From Sandaracinobacteroides hominis (GTDB lineage Bacteria; Pseudomonadota; Alphaproteobacteria; Sphingomonadales; Sphingomonadaceae): a stretch of 64,000 nucleotides of DNA. The position numbers and the translations under genes were made by a program. The stretch covers positions 390,029 through 454,028 of the forward strand of contig NZ_JADCUC010000003.1 in assembly GCF_016464365.1 (NCBI RefSeq). Reading direction: 5' to 3'. Every line of letters begins with the position of its first letter. Positions within the stretch are counted from its first letter, which is position 1. Positions 25,043 through 32,996 of this stretch are shown here, in pieces. The notes beneath the pieces were generated by a model. The model was not told the DNA's origin and did not search any database. It saw only the letters and a list, made by a program, of their open reading frames with translations.

Positions 25043-25749
25043 GCCGGAAGCCCCCGGCCAAGACCGAGCGCGCCCTCGGAACCGATGGAGAGGAAGCGCG
25101 CCGCCTTGGCAAGGCTGCGGTCGGCATCCGCCCGCAGGCTCGCCGCATCGACCAGCCGGTCGACCAGCGAAAGCCCCAGCGGCCAGTCGCCCAGACCACT
25201 TTCGGCGTTGATGTGGCCACTGTGGCCGGCATCGACGAGATGGCTGCCCCAGCGGCCGGCAAATTCCGCCGACCGTTCGAAGCTGGCATAGGGATCGTTG
25301 CGGCTGGCGACGAGCACCGACGGGAAAGGCAGCGGGTGGAAGGGTGTTGGCCCGAACTGCGAGACATTGGCGCAGGCCAGCGGATGTTCGGGATCGGCCG
25401 GCGCCACCAGCAAGGCGCCGGCGACGGGGTCGCGATAGCTCTGGCCGCACATGCTGGCCCACCAGGAAACCGCAAGGCAGCCAAGGCTGTGCGCGACGAG
25501 GATCACCGGCTGCGAGGCGCGGCGGATGGCTTCGTCCAGCCGCTGCACCCAGACATTGCGATCGGGCGAGTCCCACAGGCCCAGCGACACCCGCTGAAAC
25601 CAGGGATAGCGATCCTCCCACCGGCTCTGCCAATGGGCCGGGCCGCTGTTGCCAAGGCCTGGCACGTTCAGGATCGGCGGCTGCCCCGATCCCTGCCGGT
25701 TCAGCGCAGAGAGAGGTGTGCGATCGGCAAATCGATTGGTTGTCGTCAT
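25039..25749 (-). CDS. RBBP9/YdeN family alpha/beta hydrolase
   Basis: The 236-residue protein has the RBBP9/YdeN landmarks: ILNVPGLGNSGPAHWQSRWE at the start, nucleophile Ser in LVAHSLGCLAVSWW (about residue 86), Asp in VASRNDPYASF and His in DAGHSGHINAESGLGDW. Family members are serine hydrolases of mostly unknown substrate. GGGAG lies 8 nt upstream of the ATG. First gene of a unit with yezD and probably the TonB receptor; two inverted repeats precede it. Confidence 0.87.
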   Translation of the reverse strand: MTTTNRFADRTPLSALNRQGSGQPPILNVPGLGNSGPAHWQSRWEDRYPWFQRVSLGLWDSPDRNVWVQRLDEAIRRASQPVILVAHSLGCLAVSWWASMCGQSYRDPVAGALLVAPADPEHPLACANVSQFGPTPFHPLPFPSVLVASRNDPYASFERSAEFAGRWGSHLVDAGHSGHINAESGLGDWPLGLSLVDRLVDAASLRADADRSLAKAARFLSIGSEGALGLGRGLPA

Positions 25750-25770
25750 CCCGCGTCTCCCTTCTTGCCC

Positions 25771-25811
25771 GGAGACATCCGTCTCCTTTCAGCTTGGAGA
25801 CATGAGTCTAA
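25771..25811. promoter_or_regulatory. Paired inverted repeats, candidate Rrf2 operator
   Basis: GGAGACATCCGTCTCC (25771-25786) is an inverted repeat with 6-bp arms and a 4-bp spacer. GGAGACATGAGTCTAA (25796-25811) is a second copy with the same GGAGACAT half, beginning 25 bp further. Both lie between the Rrf2 gene and the hydrolase gene. Their position makes them candidate operators for the adjacent Rrf2 regulator. Confidence 0.5.
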
Positions 25812-25864
25812 CTCAACTTAAGTGATAGACAAGCCCGATTCCGCCGAAGCGTGGCTTGGCCGCG

Positions 25865-26287
25865 CTAAAGCAGGACTTCGCCAGGGGAGTCGGCCAGCGT
25901 GAACTTGTCGAGAACCTCCGCCGTCGCATCCCGCACGGCGAGCATGATGGGCCGCAGGTAACATTCATTCTCTGGCACGCAATTTTCGCACGGCTCATAG
26001 GCAAGGCGGGCAGCACAGGGCACCAGCGCCAGCGAGCCGCGCGTGATGCGGACGATATCGCCGAGGCTGACGCTGGAGGGCTCGCGTTCCAGCCAATAGC
26101 CGCCCAGCCGCCCACGCTTGGTGCCGACGACCCCCTCCCGCGAGAGTTCCGAGAGGATGACGGTAAGGAACTTGCGCGGGATGCGCTGCGTGTCGGCGAT
26201 TTCGCCGATCTGGATGGGGCCATCGCCGTGGCGTTGGGCAAGATAGAGGAGCGCTCGCATGGCGTAGCGCGATTTCATGTTCAGCAT
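25865..26287 (-). CDS. Rrf2 family transcriptional regulator with cluster-type cysteines
   Basis: The 140-residue protein has the Rrf2 winged helix: MKSRYAMRALLYLAQRHGDG, then IAQ-like QIGEIADTQRIPRKFLTVIL and the wing GRLGGYWLEREPSSVSLGDI. Four Cys follow in LVPCAARLAYEPCENCVPEN with another at ECYL (C-x8-C-x2-C-x5-C), which could bind an Fe-S cluster as in IscR/NsrR. It probably controls the hydrolase-yezD-receptor unit downstream in response to sulfur or redox state. The start may be 26287 (MLNMKSRY) or 26278; no clear ribosome binding site decides. Confidence 0.85.
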   Translation of the reverse strand: MLNMKSRYAMRALLYLAQRHGDGPIQIGEIADTQRIPRKFLTVILSELSREGVVGTKRGRLGGYWLEREPSSVSLGDIVRITRGSLALVPCAARLAYEPCENCVPENECYLRPIMLAVRDATAEVLDKFTLADSPGEVLL

Positions 26288-26450
26288 TGCCCGCGCGCAT
26301 GCGCCTCAAGGGCGATTTTATCAACCCTTTTGGCAGACTTTGCGGCCCTCCTCCCGCAGCGAAAGCATCCACCATGCGGATAGTGTGGCTGCAAAGCGGC
26401 CGGCGGCTGCAGAACCGCCTATCATTTCGCCTCTGGAGCGAGACGGACAT

Positions 26451-28013
26451 ATGACGCTGAAGCAGCAACTGGAAGACATCGTCGGCGCGGCCGGTGTGAG
26501 CGACGACCTGGCACGGCGGGAGCTGTTCAGCGAGGATATCTGGCAGCGTGGCGGCCATGTCGCAGCGCTGGTGGCGGTGCCGCGTTCGGTGGCAGAGATT
26601 TCCGCCATCGCCAAGGCGGCAAGCGTGGCGGGCGTACCGCTTTCGCTGCGCGGCGCGGGCATGAGCTATACCGGCTCCTACCTGCCCGAAAGCGACACCG
26701 GGGTGGCGCTGGACCTTACCGCCATGAACCGGGTGCTGCGCATCAGCCCCGAGGACATGACCGTTACCGTCGAAGCCGGTTGCAGCTGGGCGACGCTGAA
26801 CGACGCGCTGAAGCCATTGGGCCTGCGCACGCCCTTCTGGGGGCCGATGTCGGGGATTTACTCCACAATCGGCGGCGGGCTTTCGCAGCTGAATGCGATG
26901 TTCGGGGCCGGGCATTATGGCACCTCCAGCGAGAGCGTGATCGCGCTGACGATGGTGCTGGGCGACGGGCGGGTGCTGAAGACCGGGGCCCGCGGGCCGG
27001 ATGGCGAAACGCCCTTCTATCGCAATTTCGGGCCGGATCTCGCCGGGTTGTTCATGGGCGACAGCGGCGTGTTCGGGATCAAGGCCGAGGTCACGCTGCG
27101 GCTGATCCGCCGGCCAGCCCATGAGGATCAGGCTTCGTTCCAGTTCGGAACCGGCCAGGAGCTGCTGCAGGCGATGGCGGAAATGGCGCGGGCGGGGATC
27201 GCCTGCGAGATGTGCGCCTTCGATCCCGGCCTCACCAAGGTGCGGATGGCACGCGCCTCGCTCACCAGCGACGTGAAGACCTTGGGCTCGGTCATCTCGA
27301 GCCAGAAATCGCTGGGCAAGGGGCTGATGGCGGCGGCGAAGATCGCGCTGGCCGGCCGCAAGTTCATCGAGGAAGACAGCTATCCTTTGCATGTGATCGC
27401 CGAAGGGCGCAGCGAAGCGGGCGTCGCGCACGACATGGCGGAAGCGCGGGCGATTGCAGCGCGCTTTGGCGGCGAGGAGATCGAGAACACCATCGCCAAG
27501 GTGATCCGCTCCATGCCCTTCCCGCCGCCCAATTCGATGCTGGGACCGCGGGGCGAGGCCTGGGCACCGGTGCACGGGCATGTGTCGCTGTCGAACGCGC
27601 CGGCGATGTTCGGCGAGATACTGGCGATGTTCGAGGCCCGCGCGGCGGAGTTCGAGGCGGCGGGGGTTTCGACCGGCTTCCTGTTCACCAGCCTTGCGAC
27701 CAATGCGCTGACGATCGAGCCGGTGTTCTACTGGCCCACCGGCTATCGGCCCGTCCACGCCTCCATGGTGGAGCCGGCGCACCTGCAACGGCTGACCAAG
27801 TTCAACGACAATCCCGAGGCTACCGCCGTGGTGGCTTCCGCGCGCAAGGCCGTCATCGAAATCGCCCGCCGCTATGGCTGCGCACATTTCCAGATCGGCC
27901 GCAGCTATCCCTATCTGGAAAGCCGGGACGAAGCCTCCGTCGCGCTGCTGCAGGCGGTGAAGGACAGCGTCGATCCGGACCATGTGGTGAACCGGGGAAT
28001 CCTGGGGCTGTGA
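26451..28013 (+). CDS. FAD-linked oxidase (PCMH-type, GlcD-like)
   Basis: The 520-residue protein has the FAD-binding PCMH domain: VAVPRSVAEISAIAKAASVA, then SLRGAGMSYTGSYLPESDTG and VTVEAGCSWATLNDALKPLG, with STIGGGLSQLNAMFGAGHYG holding the pyrophosphate. The C-terminal substrate domain ends in DPDHVVNRGILGL, as in glycolate or D-lactate oxidases and related alcohol oxidases. Substrate unknown. Its stop overlaps the next reductase by 4 bp. The ATG at 26451 is preferred; the upstream in-frame region overlaps the divergent rrf2 promoter. Confidence 0.85.
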   Translation: MTLKQQLEDIVGAAGVSDDLARRELFSEDIWQRGGHVAALVAVPRSVAEISAIAKAASVAGVPLSLRGAGMSYTGSYLPESDTGVALDLTAMNRVLRISPEDMTVTVEAGCSWATLNDALKPLGLRTPFWGPMSGIYSTIGGGLSQLNAMFGAGHYGTSSESVIALTMVLGDGRVLKTGARGPDGETPFYRNFGPDLAGLFMGDSGVFGIKAEVTLRLIRRPAHEDQASFQFGTGQELLQAMAEMARAGIACEMCAFDPGLTKVRMARASLTSDVKTLGSVISSQKSLGKGLMAAAKIALAGRKFIEEDSYPLHVIAEGRSEAGVAHDMAEARAIAARFGGEEIENTIAKVIRSMPFPPPNSMLGPRGEAWAPVHGHVSLSNAPAMFGEILAMFEARAAEFEAAGVSTGFLFTSLATNALTIEPVFYWPTGYRPVHASMVEPAHLQRLTKFNDNPEATAVVASARKAVIEIARRYGCAHFQIGRSYPYLESRDEASVALLQAVKDSVDPDHVVNRGILGL

Positions 28014-29002
28014 GCAGCCGGGCGATCCGGATGGAGCGCTTCGCGGCGAGCTTCCGCGAGGCCGCCGATATCGTGACGCTGGAGGAATTGCCGCCTGCAG
28101 TCGGCGAGATCGCGGTGCGCAACAGCTGGTGCGGCGTGAACGGCGTGTTCGACACGCAGATCGCCCGCAACGCTGTGGACTATGTAAAGGTCGACCTGCC
28201 GACCTTCACCGGCGTCGAGGCAATGGGTGTCGTGGAGGCCGTGGGCGACGGCGTTGCCGGCTTTGCTGTCGGCGACCATGTGGTGACGACGCGGTTCGGC
28301 GGCGGCTATCGCGAACGCAACGTCGCCTCTGCGGGTCGCTTCGTGCCCGTTCCGGGGCCTGAGCGGGAGTGGCTGGCGCTGGCATCCACCGGCGTTTCGG
28401 CGCTGCTGGCGCTGGACCATGGCGAGGCGAAGGCGGGCGAGACGGTGGCGATCTCGGCGGCGGCCGGCGGCCTTGGGCATCTGCTGGTGCAGCTGGCGAA
28501 ACTGCGCGGCTGCCAGGTGATCGGCATTGCCGGCGGTGCGGAAAAGGGCGCGATGGTGCGCGAACTGGGCGCCGACGACGTGATCGACTACCACGCCGTG
28601 CCCATCGGCGAGGCTTTGGCCGGGCGAAAGATCGATGTCGCCATCGATACCGTCAGCGGCGCGGTGTTCGACGCGATGCTGGCCAATATGGCCGATCATG
28701 GCCGGCTGGTGGTGGCGGGCGCAGCTGCCGATCTGGAGGGCAAGCCCGAGATCGTCACCGGGCCTCGCATCGCCCACAGCATCTATTATCGCGGCGTGTC
28801 CGTGCGCGGCTTCATGAACGGGCTGCTGACAGCGAAATGGCCGGCGGCGCGCGCGGCGCTGTTCGATCTTTATCGGGCAGGCAAGCTCGACATCCGCTTC
28901 GATCAGCCGGGTTTTGCCGGGCTTGAGGGCGTTTATGATGCCGTCGAGCGGCTGCTTTCCAGACATTCCTCGGGCAAGGTCGTTGTCGACCTCCGCCCCT
29001 GA
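28010..29002 (+). CDS. Zinc-independent medium-chain reductase (quinone oxidoreductase-like)
   Basis: The product of about 330 residues has the MDR fold with GroES-like N-domain (PTFTGVEAMGVVEAVGDGV) and Rossmann motif (AISAAAGGLGHLLVQLAKLR; GAEKGAMVRELGADDVIDYH). No structural-zinc cysteines are visible, as in NADPH:quinone or enoyl reductases. GTG 28010 overlaps the preceding stop (GTGA); ATG 28031 is a possible alternative. It sits between an FAD oxidase and another MDR enzyme, implying a catabolic unit whose substrate I cannot name. Confidence 0.82.
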   Translation: MSSRAIRMERFAASFREAADIVTLEELPPAVGEIAVRNSWCGVNGVFDTQIARNAVDYVKVDLPTFTGVEAMGVVEAVGDGVAGFAVGDHVVTTRFGGGYRERNVASAGRFVPVPGPEREWLALASTGVSALLALDHGEAKAGETVAISAAAGGLGHLLVQLAKLRGCQVIGIAGGAEKGAMVRELGADDVIDYHAVPIGEALAGRKIDVAIDTVSGAVFDAMLANMADHGRLVVAGAAADLEGKPEIVTGPRIAHSIYYRGVSVRGFMNGLLTAKWPAARAALFDLYRAGKLDIRFDQPGFAGLEGVYDAVERLLSRHSSGKVVVDLRP

Positions 29003-29018
29003 ACCGGAGTTTTTCCAG

Positions 29019-30038
29019 ATGTTTGCCTATCAGATCGGCCCGCAGCAGGGCATCGCTTCGCTGAACCGCGCAGACGTCACAACGCCAGTGCCGGGCGCCG
29101 GCGAAGTGCTGGTGAAGGTGAAGCGGGTGTGCCTGAACCACCGCGACCTGCTGATCGTTTCCGGAAAATATGGCCCGACGCGCCCGGAAAACCGCATCCC
29201 CTGCTCGGACGGTGTGGGCGAAGTGGCGGCGGTGGGCGAGGGCGTTTCGGACCTTGCCATAGGCGACCGCGTGAGCTGCGGGCATTTCGTCACCTGGCTG
29301 GATGGCGCCTTCTCGCAATCCATCTTCGGTGCCGACCTGGGTGTCAGCCGCGACGGCTGGCTGGCGGAATATGTGCGGGTGCCGGCAGCAGCCCTGCAGA
29401 AGATTCCGGCGAGCATTTCCGACGAATCCGCAGCCCCCCTCGCCGCCGCAGGCCTCACCGCCTGGCACGCCGTTGTAGAATTCGGCGGCGTGAAGCCCGG
29501 CGATATCGTGCTCGCCCCCGGCACAGGCGGCGTTTCCATCTTCGCCTTGCAGATCGCCAAGATGGCCGGCGCCCGCGTCGTCGTCACCTCCTCCTCCGAC
29601 GAGAAGCTGGAGATCGCCCGCAAGCTGGGGGCGGACATCACCCTCAACTATCGCACCACGCCGGATTGGCCGGGCGCGCTGATGGCGGCGACCGGCGGGC
29701 ACGGCGCCGACATCGTGCTGGAAATGGGCGGACAGGCGGCGCTGGCGCAGTCGATCGCCGCCGCCGCCGTCAACGGCCGCATCGCCATCATCGGCGCGCT
29801 GGCGGGGCCTGCGGGCGAATCCATCCCGAATTTCCCCTCGATCATCGGCAAGAACCTGCTGCTGAAGGGCATCGCGGCGGGTAGTCAGGCAATGTTCGGC
29901 CGCTTCGTGGCGGCAGTGGCGGCAAACGGACTGGAGCCGGTGATCGACCGCGCCTTTCCGTTCAACGAAGCGAAGGCCGCCTACGCGCATCTCCACTCAG
30001 GCGCGCACATCGGCAAGGTGATGATCGAAGTCGGCTGA
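29019..30038 (+). CDS. NAD(P)-dependent alcohol dehydrogenase family (MDR)
   Basis: The 339-residue MDR protein has the GroES-like domain (VKRVCLNHRDLLIVSGKYG; CSDGVGEVAAVGEGVSDLA), the AAGLTAWHA segment and the cofactor motif LAPGTGGVSIFALQIAKMAG. It resembles the zinc-free quinone/alcohol reductase group often seen in sphingomonad degradation clusters. Third gene of the oxidase-reductase-reductase unit, 16 bp after its neighbour. Confidence 0.83.
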   Translation: MFAYQIGPQQGIASLNRADVTTPVPGAGEVLVKVKRVCLNHRDLLIVSGKYGPTRPENRIPCSDGVGEVAAVGEGVSDLAIGDRVSCGHFVTWLDGAFSQSIFGADLGVSRDGWLAEYVRVPAAALQKIPASISDESAAPLAAAGLTAWHAVVEFGGVKPGDIVLAPGTGGVSIFALQIAKMAGARVVVTSSSDEKLEIARKLGADITLNYRTTPDWPGALMAATGGHGADIVLEMGGQAALAQSIAAAAVNGRIAIIGALAGPAGESIPNFPSIIGKNLLLKGIAAGSQAMFGRFVAAVAANGLEPVIDRAFPFNEAKAAYAHLHSGAHIGKVMIEVG

Positions 30039-30076
30039 GCGCCCATCACCTCTTCTGGAGCGGAGTAACAAGGAAA

Positions 30077-30098
30077 GGGACGGTCTTTCGACCGGCCC
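30077..30098 (-). terminator. Terminator hairpin between convergent genes
   Basis: A 9-bp stem with one mismatch (GGGACGGTC / GACCGGCCC, loop TTTC) lies between the MDR stop and the DUF1838 stop. On the minus strand it is followed by TTTCCTTGTT, so it best serves the DUF1838 gene; it may work in both directions. Confidence 0.55.
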
Positions 30099-30120
30099 CT
30101 CCTGATCCACTTGCCTCAGC

Positions 30121-31119
30121 CTAGCGCGGTTGCGGTGGCTTTGGCGGGGTCCAGCCGGCCGGTACCGGGGCCGGGGTCTGTTCGCGGGCGAAATTCTCCA
30201 GGCTGGAGAGCGACGGGCCATAATCCTCGGTGGGGGCGCTCAGCCACTTCTTGTCCATCGCGGCGGCGGCGGCGACGATGTCGGCCGGCAGCTCCTTGAT
30301 ACTGTTGGCGGTGGCGAAATGGGTGAAATAGCTGATATGGCCTTCGGCCTGCCCCATCAGCATCCACGGCAGCCAGGGCGTGATGCGCGACCAGGCACCG
30401 ATATGCTTCAGGTGCGTCATCTTCGGGTTCAGGACATCTGCCTTCTTCACCGTGTAGATGAAATGCTCGGAGACGCGGTTCATCCTGCCCGAACTTTCGC
30501 GCACCCATTTATCCGGCTGCAGCGCGTTCGGATACATCATGTCGATGCCGGTCTGGCAGACGAGCGTATCGTCCGGACCCTCAAACCAGTTGAGCAGGAA
30601 CGGCTTCTTCGGCGGCGCCTTGTCGTCGCGCAGGCCACCATAGGAGGGGCCGCCCTGGATCCAGGCGCTGTGCGTGAAGTTGAACGGATCGTTGGCGATC
30701 GGCACAACGCGCACATCCTCATTGGTGTAGGGGTTGCGCCAGGTCTTCAGGATCTCCCTGGTTTCGGGATCGCGATAGAAGACGATCTCGCGCAGCATCC
30801 GGCGCCAGTCGCCGTTGGGCAGCTGCTTGATGCGAACGAAGCTGAAGCCATCGACTTCGAACAGGGTGCGAACGGTTTCGTTCGGGCGAACGCCGAAGGC
30901 CTTGCCCTTGATCCAGCCGATCTTCTCGTTGTTGGGGTTCAGGTCGCCGTCCATCCGCGCATAGGTATCGCGGTTCCAGATCGGGTCCTTGAAATCGATC
31001 TTCGTCACGAACGGCGGCGCGCCGGTGGCGGCCATTGCCGGTGCGGCGACGGTAGCGGCGGTGGCGGCCGCCAGCCCGGCGAACTGCAACCCTTGCCGGC
31101 GGGTGATTCCGTTATCCAT
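30121..31119 (-). CDS. Tat-exported DUF1838 protein
   Basis: The 332-residue protein begins with a twin-arginine signal (ITRRQGLQFAGLAAATAATV, cleavage near APAMAATG). The mature part shows DUF1838 features such as WIKGKAFGVRPNETVRTLFE, FYRDPETREILKTWRNPYTN and a Trp-rich C-terminal region (WSRITPWLPWMLMGQAEGHI). The function of the family is unknown; it is frequent in sphingomonads and other degraders of complex organics. The ATG at 31119 is supported by AGGGAG six bases upstream. Confidence 0.85.
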   Translation of the reverse strand: MDNGITRRQGLQFAGLAAATAATVAAPAMAATGAPPFVTKIDFKDPIWNRDTYARMDGDLNPNNEKIGWIKGKAFGVRPNETVRTLFEVDGFSFVRIKQLPNGDWRRMLREIVFYRDPETREILKTWRNPYTNEDVRVVPIANDPFNFTHSAWIQGGPSYGGLRDDKAPPKKPFLLNWFEGPDDTLVCQTGIDMMYPNALQPDKWVRESSGRMNRVSEHFIYTVKKADVLNPKMTHLKHIGAWSRITPWLPWMLMGQAEGHISYFTHFATANSIKELPADIVAAAAAMDKKWLSAPTEDYGPSLSSLENFAREQTPAPVPAGWTPPKPPQPR

Positions 31120-31215
31120 TCTCGGCTCCCTGAGATTTTGACGTTGCAACCTGTTGCGCGCGCAGGCGGGCGTCACGCGCGGAGCGGTGTTTGGCCGCCT
31201 TGCGGATAGAGCGCC

Positions 31216-32229
31216 TCAGCGCTTGCCGAAAGCCTGTGCGCGACGAACGGCATCGGCGCGGATATCCGCCCAGAACAGGCCGAAATCATGATAGTGCAGG
31301 CTGCCGCCCGGAAGCGGCTTCAGCGCAAGCGCTGCGTCTGGCGCGACGACCAGAAAACCGCGGTCGCACTTGGCCGCGACTGCGCCCGCAACCAGCGCTT
31401 GCAGCGGACCTGCGCCGGGATCGCCGGGGATGGCGCCCAACGCCTCGCCACGCGGCGTTTCCGGGCGTGCAGCTTCGAAGCTGACGGGGTTCATGCATAG
31501 CGTCTGCTTGCCCGGCACGTCGCCGTATTTGGCGACAAATCCGGCCTGCGAGCGGGTGGCGCCGGCATCGAGATCGGTTTCCGGCAGCACGGCGTTCCAT
31601 TGCAGCACGCAGCCTGTGTCGGTGCGGGTGGCACAGGGTTTCAGCGACTTGTACGTGCGGCCGAAATCGCCCTCGGCAAGATTGAAGCCGATGGCATAGG
31701 CGGCGACCAGCCGCTTTTGCAGCGGGGTGCCGTCGATGCGCTTTTCCAGCAGAGTTGCCACGTGCAGCCCGCCCTGGCTGTGCCCGGCGAGGAGGAAGGG
31801 GCGCCCCTTGGTATGCGTCAGAAACACATCGAAGGCGCGTTCGATATCGGAATAGGCCAGCGCATAAGCGGCGTCGCGCTGCTCCGGCGTGCCGCGCAGC
31901 GCCGGGATGGACGCCTGCCGATAGCGCGGCGCGAACACCCGGCAGCAGCCGGTGAAGGCGCTGGCCTGCCGGGCGATGCTGCTGGCATCCGCCCACTGGT
32001 TTGCCGTGGCGTCCGACACGTCCTGGTTGAGCTCGGTCTCGCCGCGATAGGTGGTGGGGTGGATGAAGAACACGTCCACCTTCGGCTTCTTTGCGGCAGG
32101 GGTGGCGCCGGCCGGCAACGCAGATGCGGCCTGCGACCAATTGGCGGCGCTGGCATAGTCCGGCGCAGGCGGCTCGGCCAGAGCCGGGGCCGCCCGCAGC
32201 AATCCGAATGTCAGCGCGATCTTCCGCAT
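31216..32229 (-). CDS. DUF3089 family secreted alpha/beta hydrolase
   Basis: The 337-residue protein has a signal peptide (MRKIALTFGLLRAAPALAEP). DUF3089 landmarks are KVDVFFIHPTTYRGETELNQ, then FAPRYRQA, the nucleophile elbow LLAGHSQGGLHVATLL (about residue 165) and a C-terminal His in SLHYHDFGLFWADIR. It is probably an esterase/lipase-type enzyme of the cell envelope; substrate unknown. Confidence 0.83.
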   Translation of the reverse strand: MRKIALTFGLLRAAPALAEPPAPDYASAANWSQAASALPAGATPAAKKPKVDVFFIHPTTYRGETELNQDVSDATANQWADASSIARQASAFTGCCRVFAPRYRQASIPALRGTPEQRDAAYALAYSDIERAFDVFLTHTKGRPFLLAGHSQGGLHVATLLEKRIDGTPLQKRLVAAYAIGFNLAEGDFGRTYKSLKPCATRTDTGCVLQWNAVLPETDLDAGATRSQAGFVAKYGDVPGKQTLCMNPVSFEAARPETPRGEALGAIPGDPGAGPLQALVAGAVAAKCDRGFLVVAPDAALALKPLPGGSLHYHDFGLFWADIRADAVRRAQAFGKR

Positions 32230-32375
32230 ATCAACCTCCACCGACAGCCAAACGTCCGAGTGGCGAGCCACGCCAGCCACAGCAAATGGAATGGTCGCCG
32301 GTCGGAGAAAAGCAACGGACAGAAAACTCGGTCTTCCGCGAGGTGAAGATCGACGGCGGCAATGGCGGTTCCTCG

Positions 32376-32874
32376 GCAGATGCCATCGCCCACATGCCCT
32401 ATGCGAACACCGCGCGCCTGTATCTGCATCTGAAGGAACCCCTTCTGGGAGAAGGACGGGCTGCCCCCTTCCTTCCAGACCGATGGTCCGATCGGCATGT
32501 TCTGGGCGATCCGCAACTATGACGGCCCCAGCAACCGGGCGATGATCGTGCGGACCGGGCCGAGCGCCATGGCCATCACCAGGCGCGGTGCAGGCGGCGC
32601 GGAGTTCCTGCTTTCCGAACTGCACCGGCTGCGCCCGGCGTCCGTGGGCAAGGTGCGGATGAAGACCTACAAGGACTGGGCCTATGATCCGCTGCAACGC
32701 GGCTGCGGCTTCAGCCTGGCGCCGGGGCAGGTGAACCGATTTGCGCGCACCATGCCGGAGCCGTGGAAGACCATGCACTTCGCCGGCGAGCATACCCGCC
32801 GCACCGATTTCGGCATGGAATCAGCGATGGAAAGCGGCGAGCGCGCGGTGCTGGAAATCCTCGCGCGGGGCTGA
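32376..32874 (+). pseudogene. Remnant of a flavin monoamine oxidase family gene
   Basis: About 165 C-terminal residues of an FAD amine oxidase remain. The first part (AIAHMPYANTARLYLHLKEP) is in one frame. After CCCC at 32439-32442 the homologous reading continues one frame over (FWEKDGLPPSFQTDGPIGMF, then FWAIRNYDGPSN). It ends with the typical FAD-binding C-terminus MHFAGEHTRRTDFGMESAME followed by SGERAVLEIL. The N-terminal FAD-binding part of about 300 residues is missing. The frameshift plus the truncation mark it as a dead gene; a sequencing error in the C-run could explain only the frameshift. Confidence 0.8.
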
Positions 32875-32942
32875 CGGCTGAAAGATTTTGCAGGCTCCGC
32901 GGGCGTTCGGTTGCGCAGGGCAGCCCTGCACCGAAGCATGCG

Positions 32943-32964
32943 TTGACTTTGCAATTCACTTGCA
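32943..32964 (+). promoter_or_regulatory. Promoter -35 with Fur-box candidate upstream of the siderophore receptor
   Basis: TTGACT (32943-32948) is followed directly by TTGCAATTCACTTGCAA. That element is symmetric (TTGCAA-N5-TTGCAA) and contains TGC-N9-GCA (32950-32964), similar to alphaproteobacterial Fur sites. It would sit in the promoter spacer, 33 bp before the ATG. A box of the same TGC-N9-GCA form lies at 39986-40000 before the PepSY operon. Confidence 0.55.
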
Positions 32965-32996
32965 ATAGCCCCCGACCAATTCAAAGGGGATTGCTA

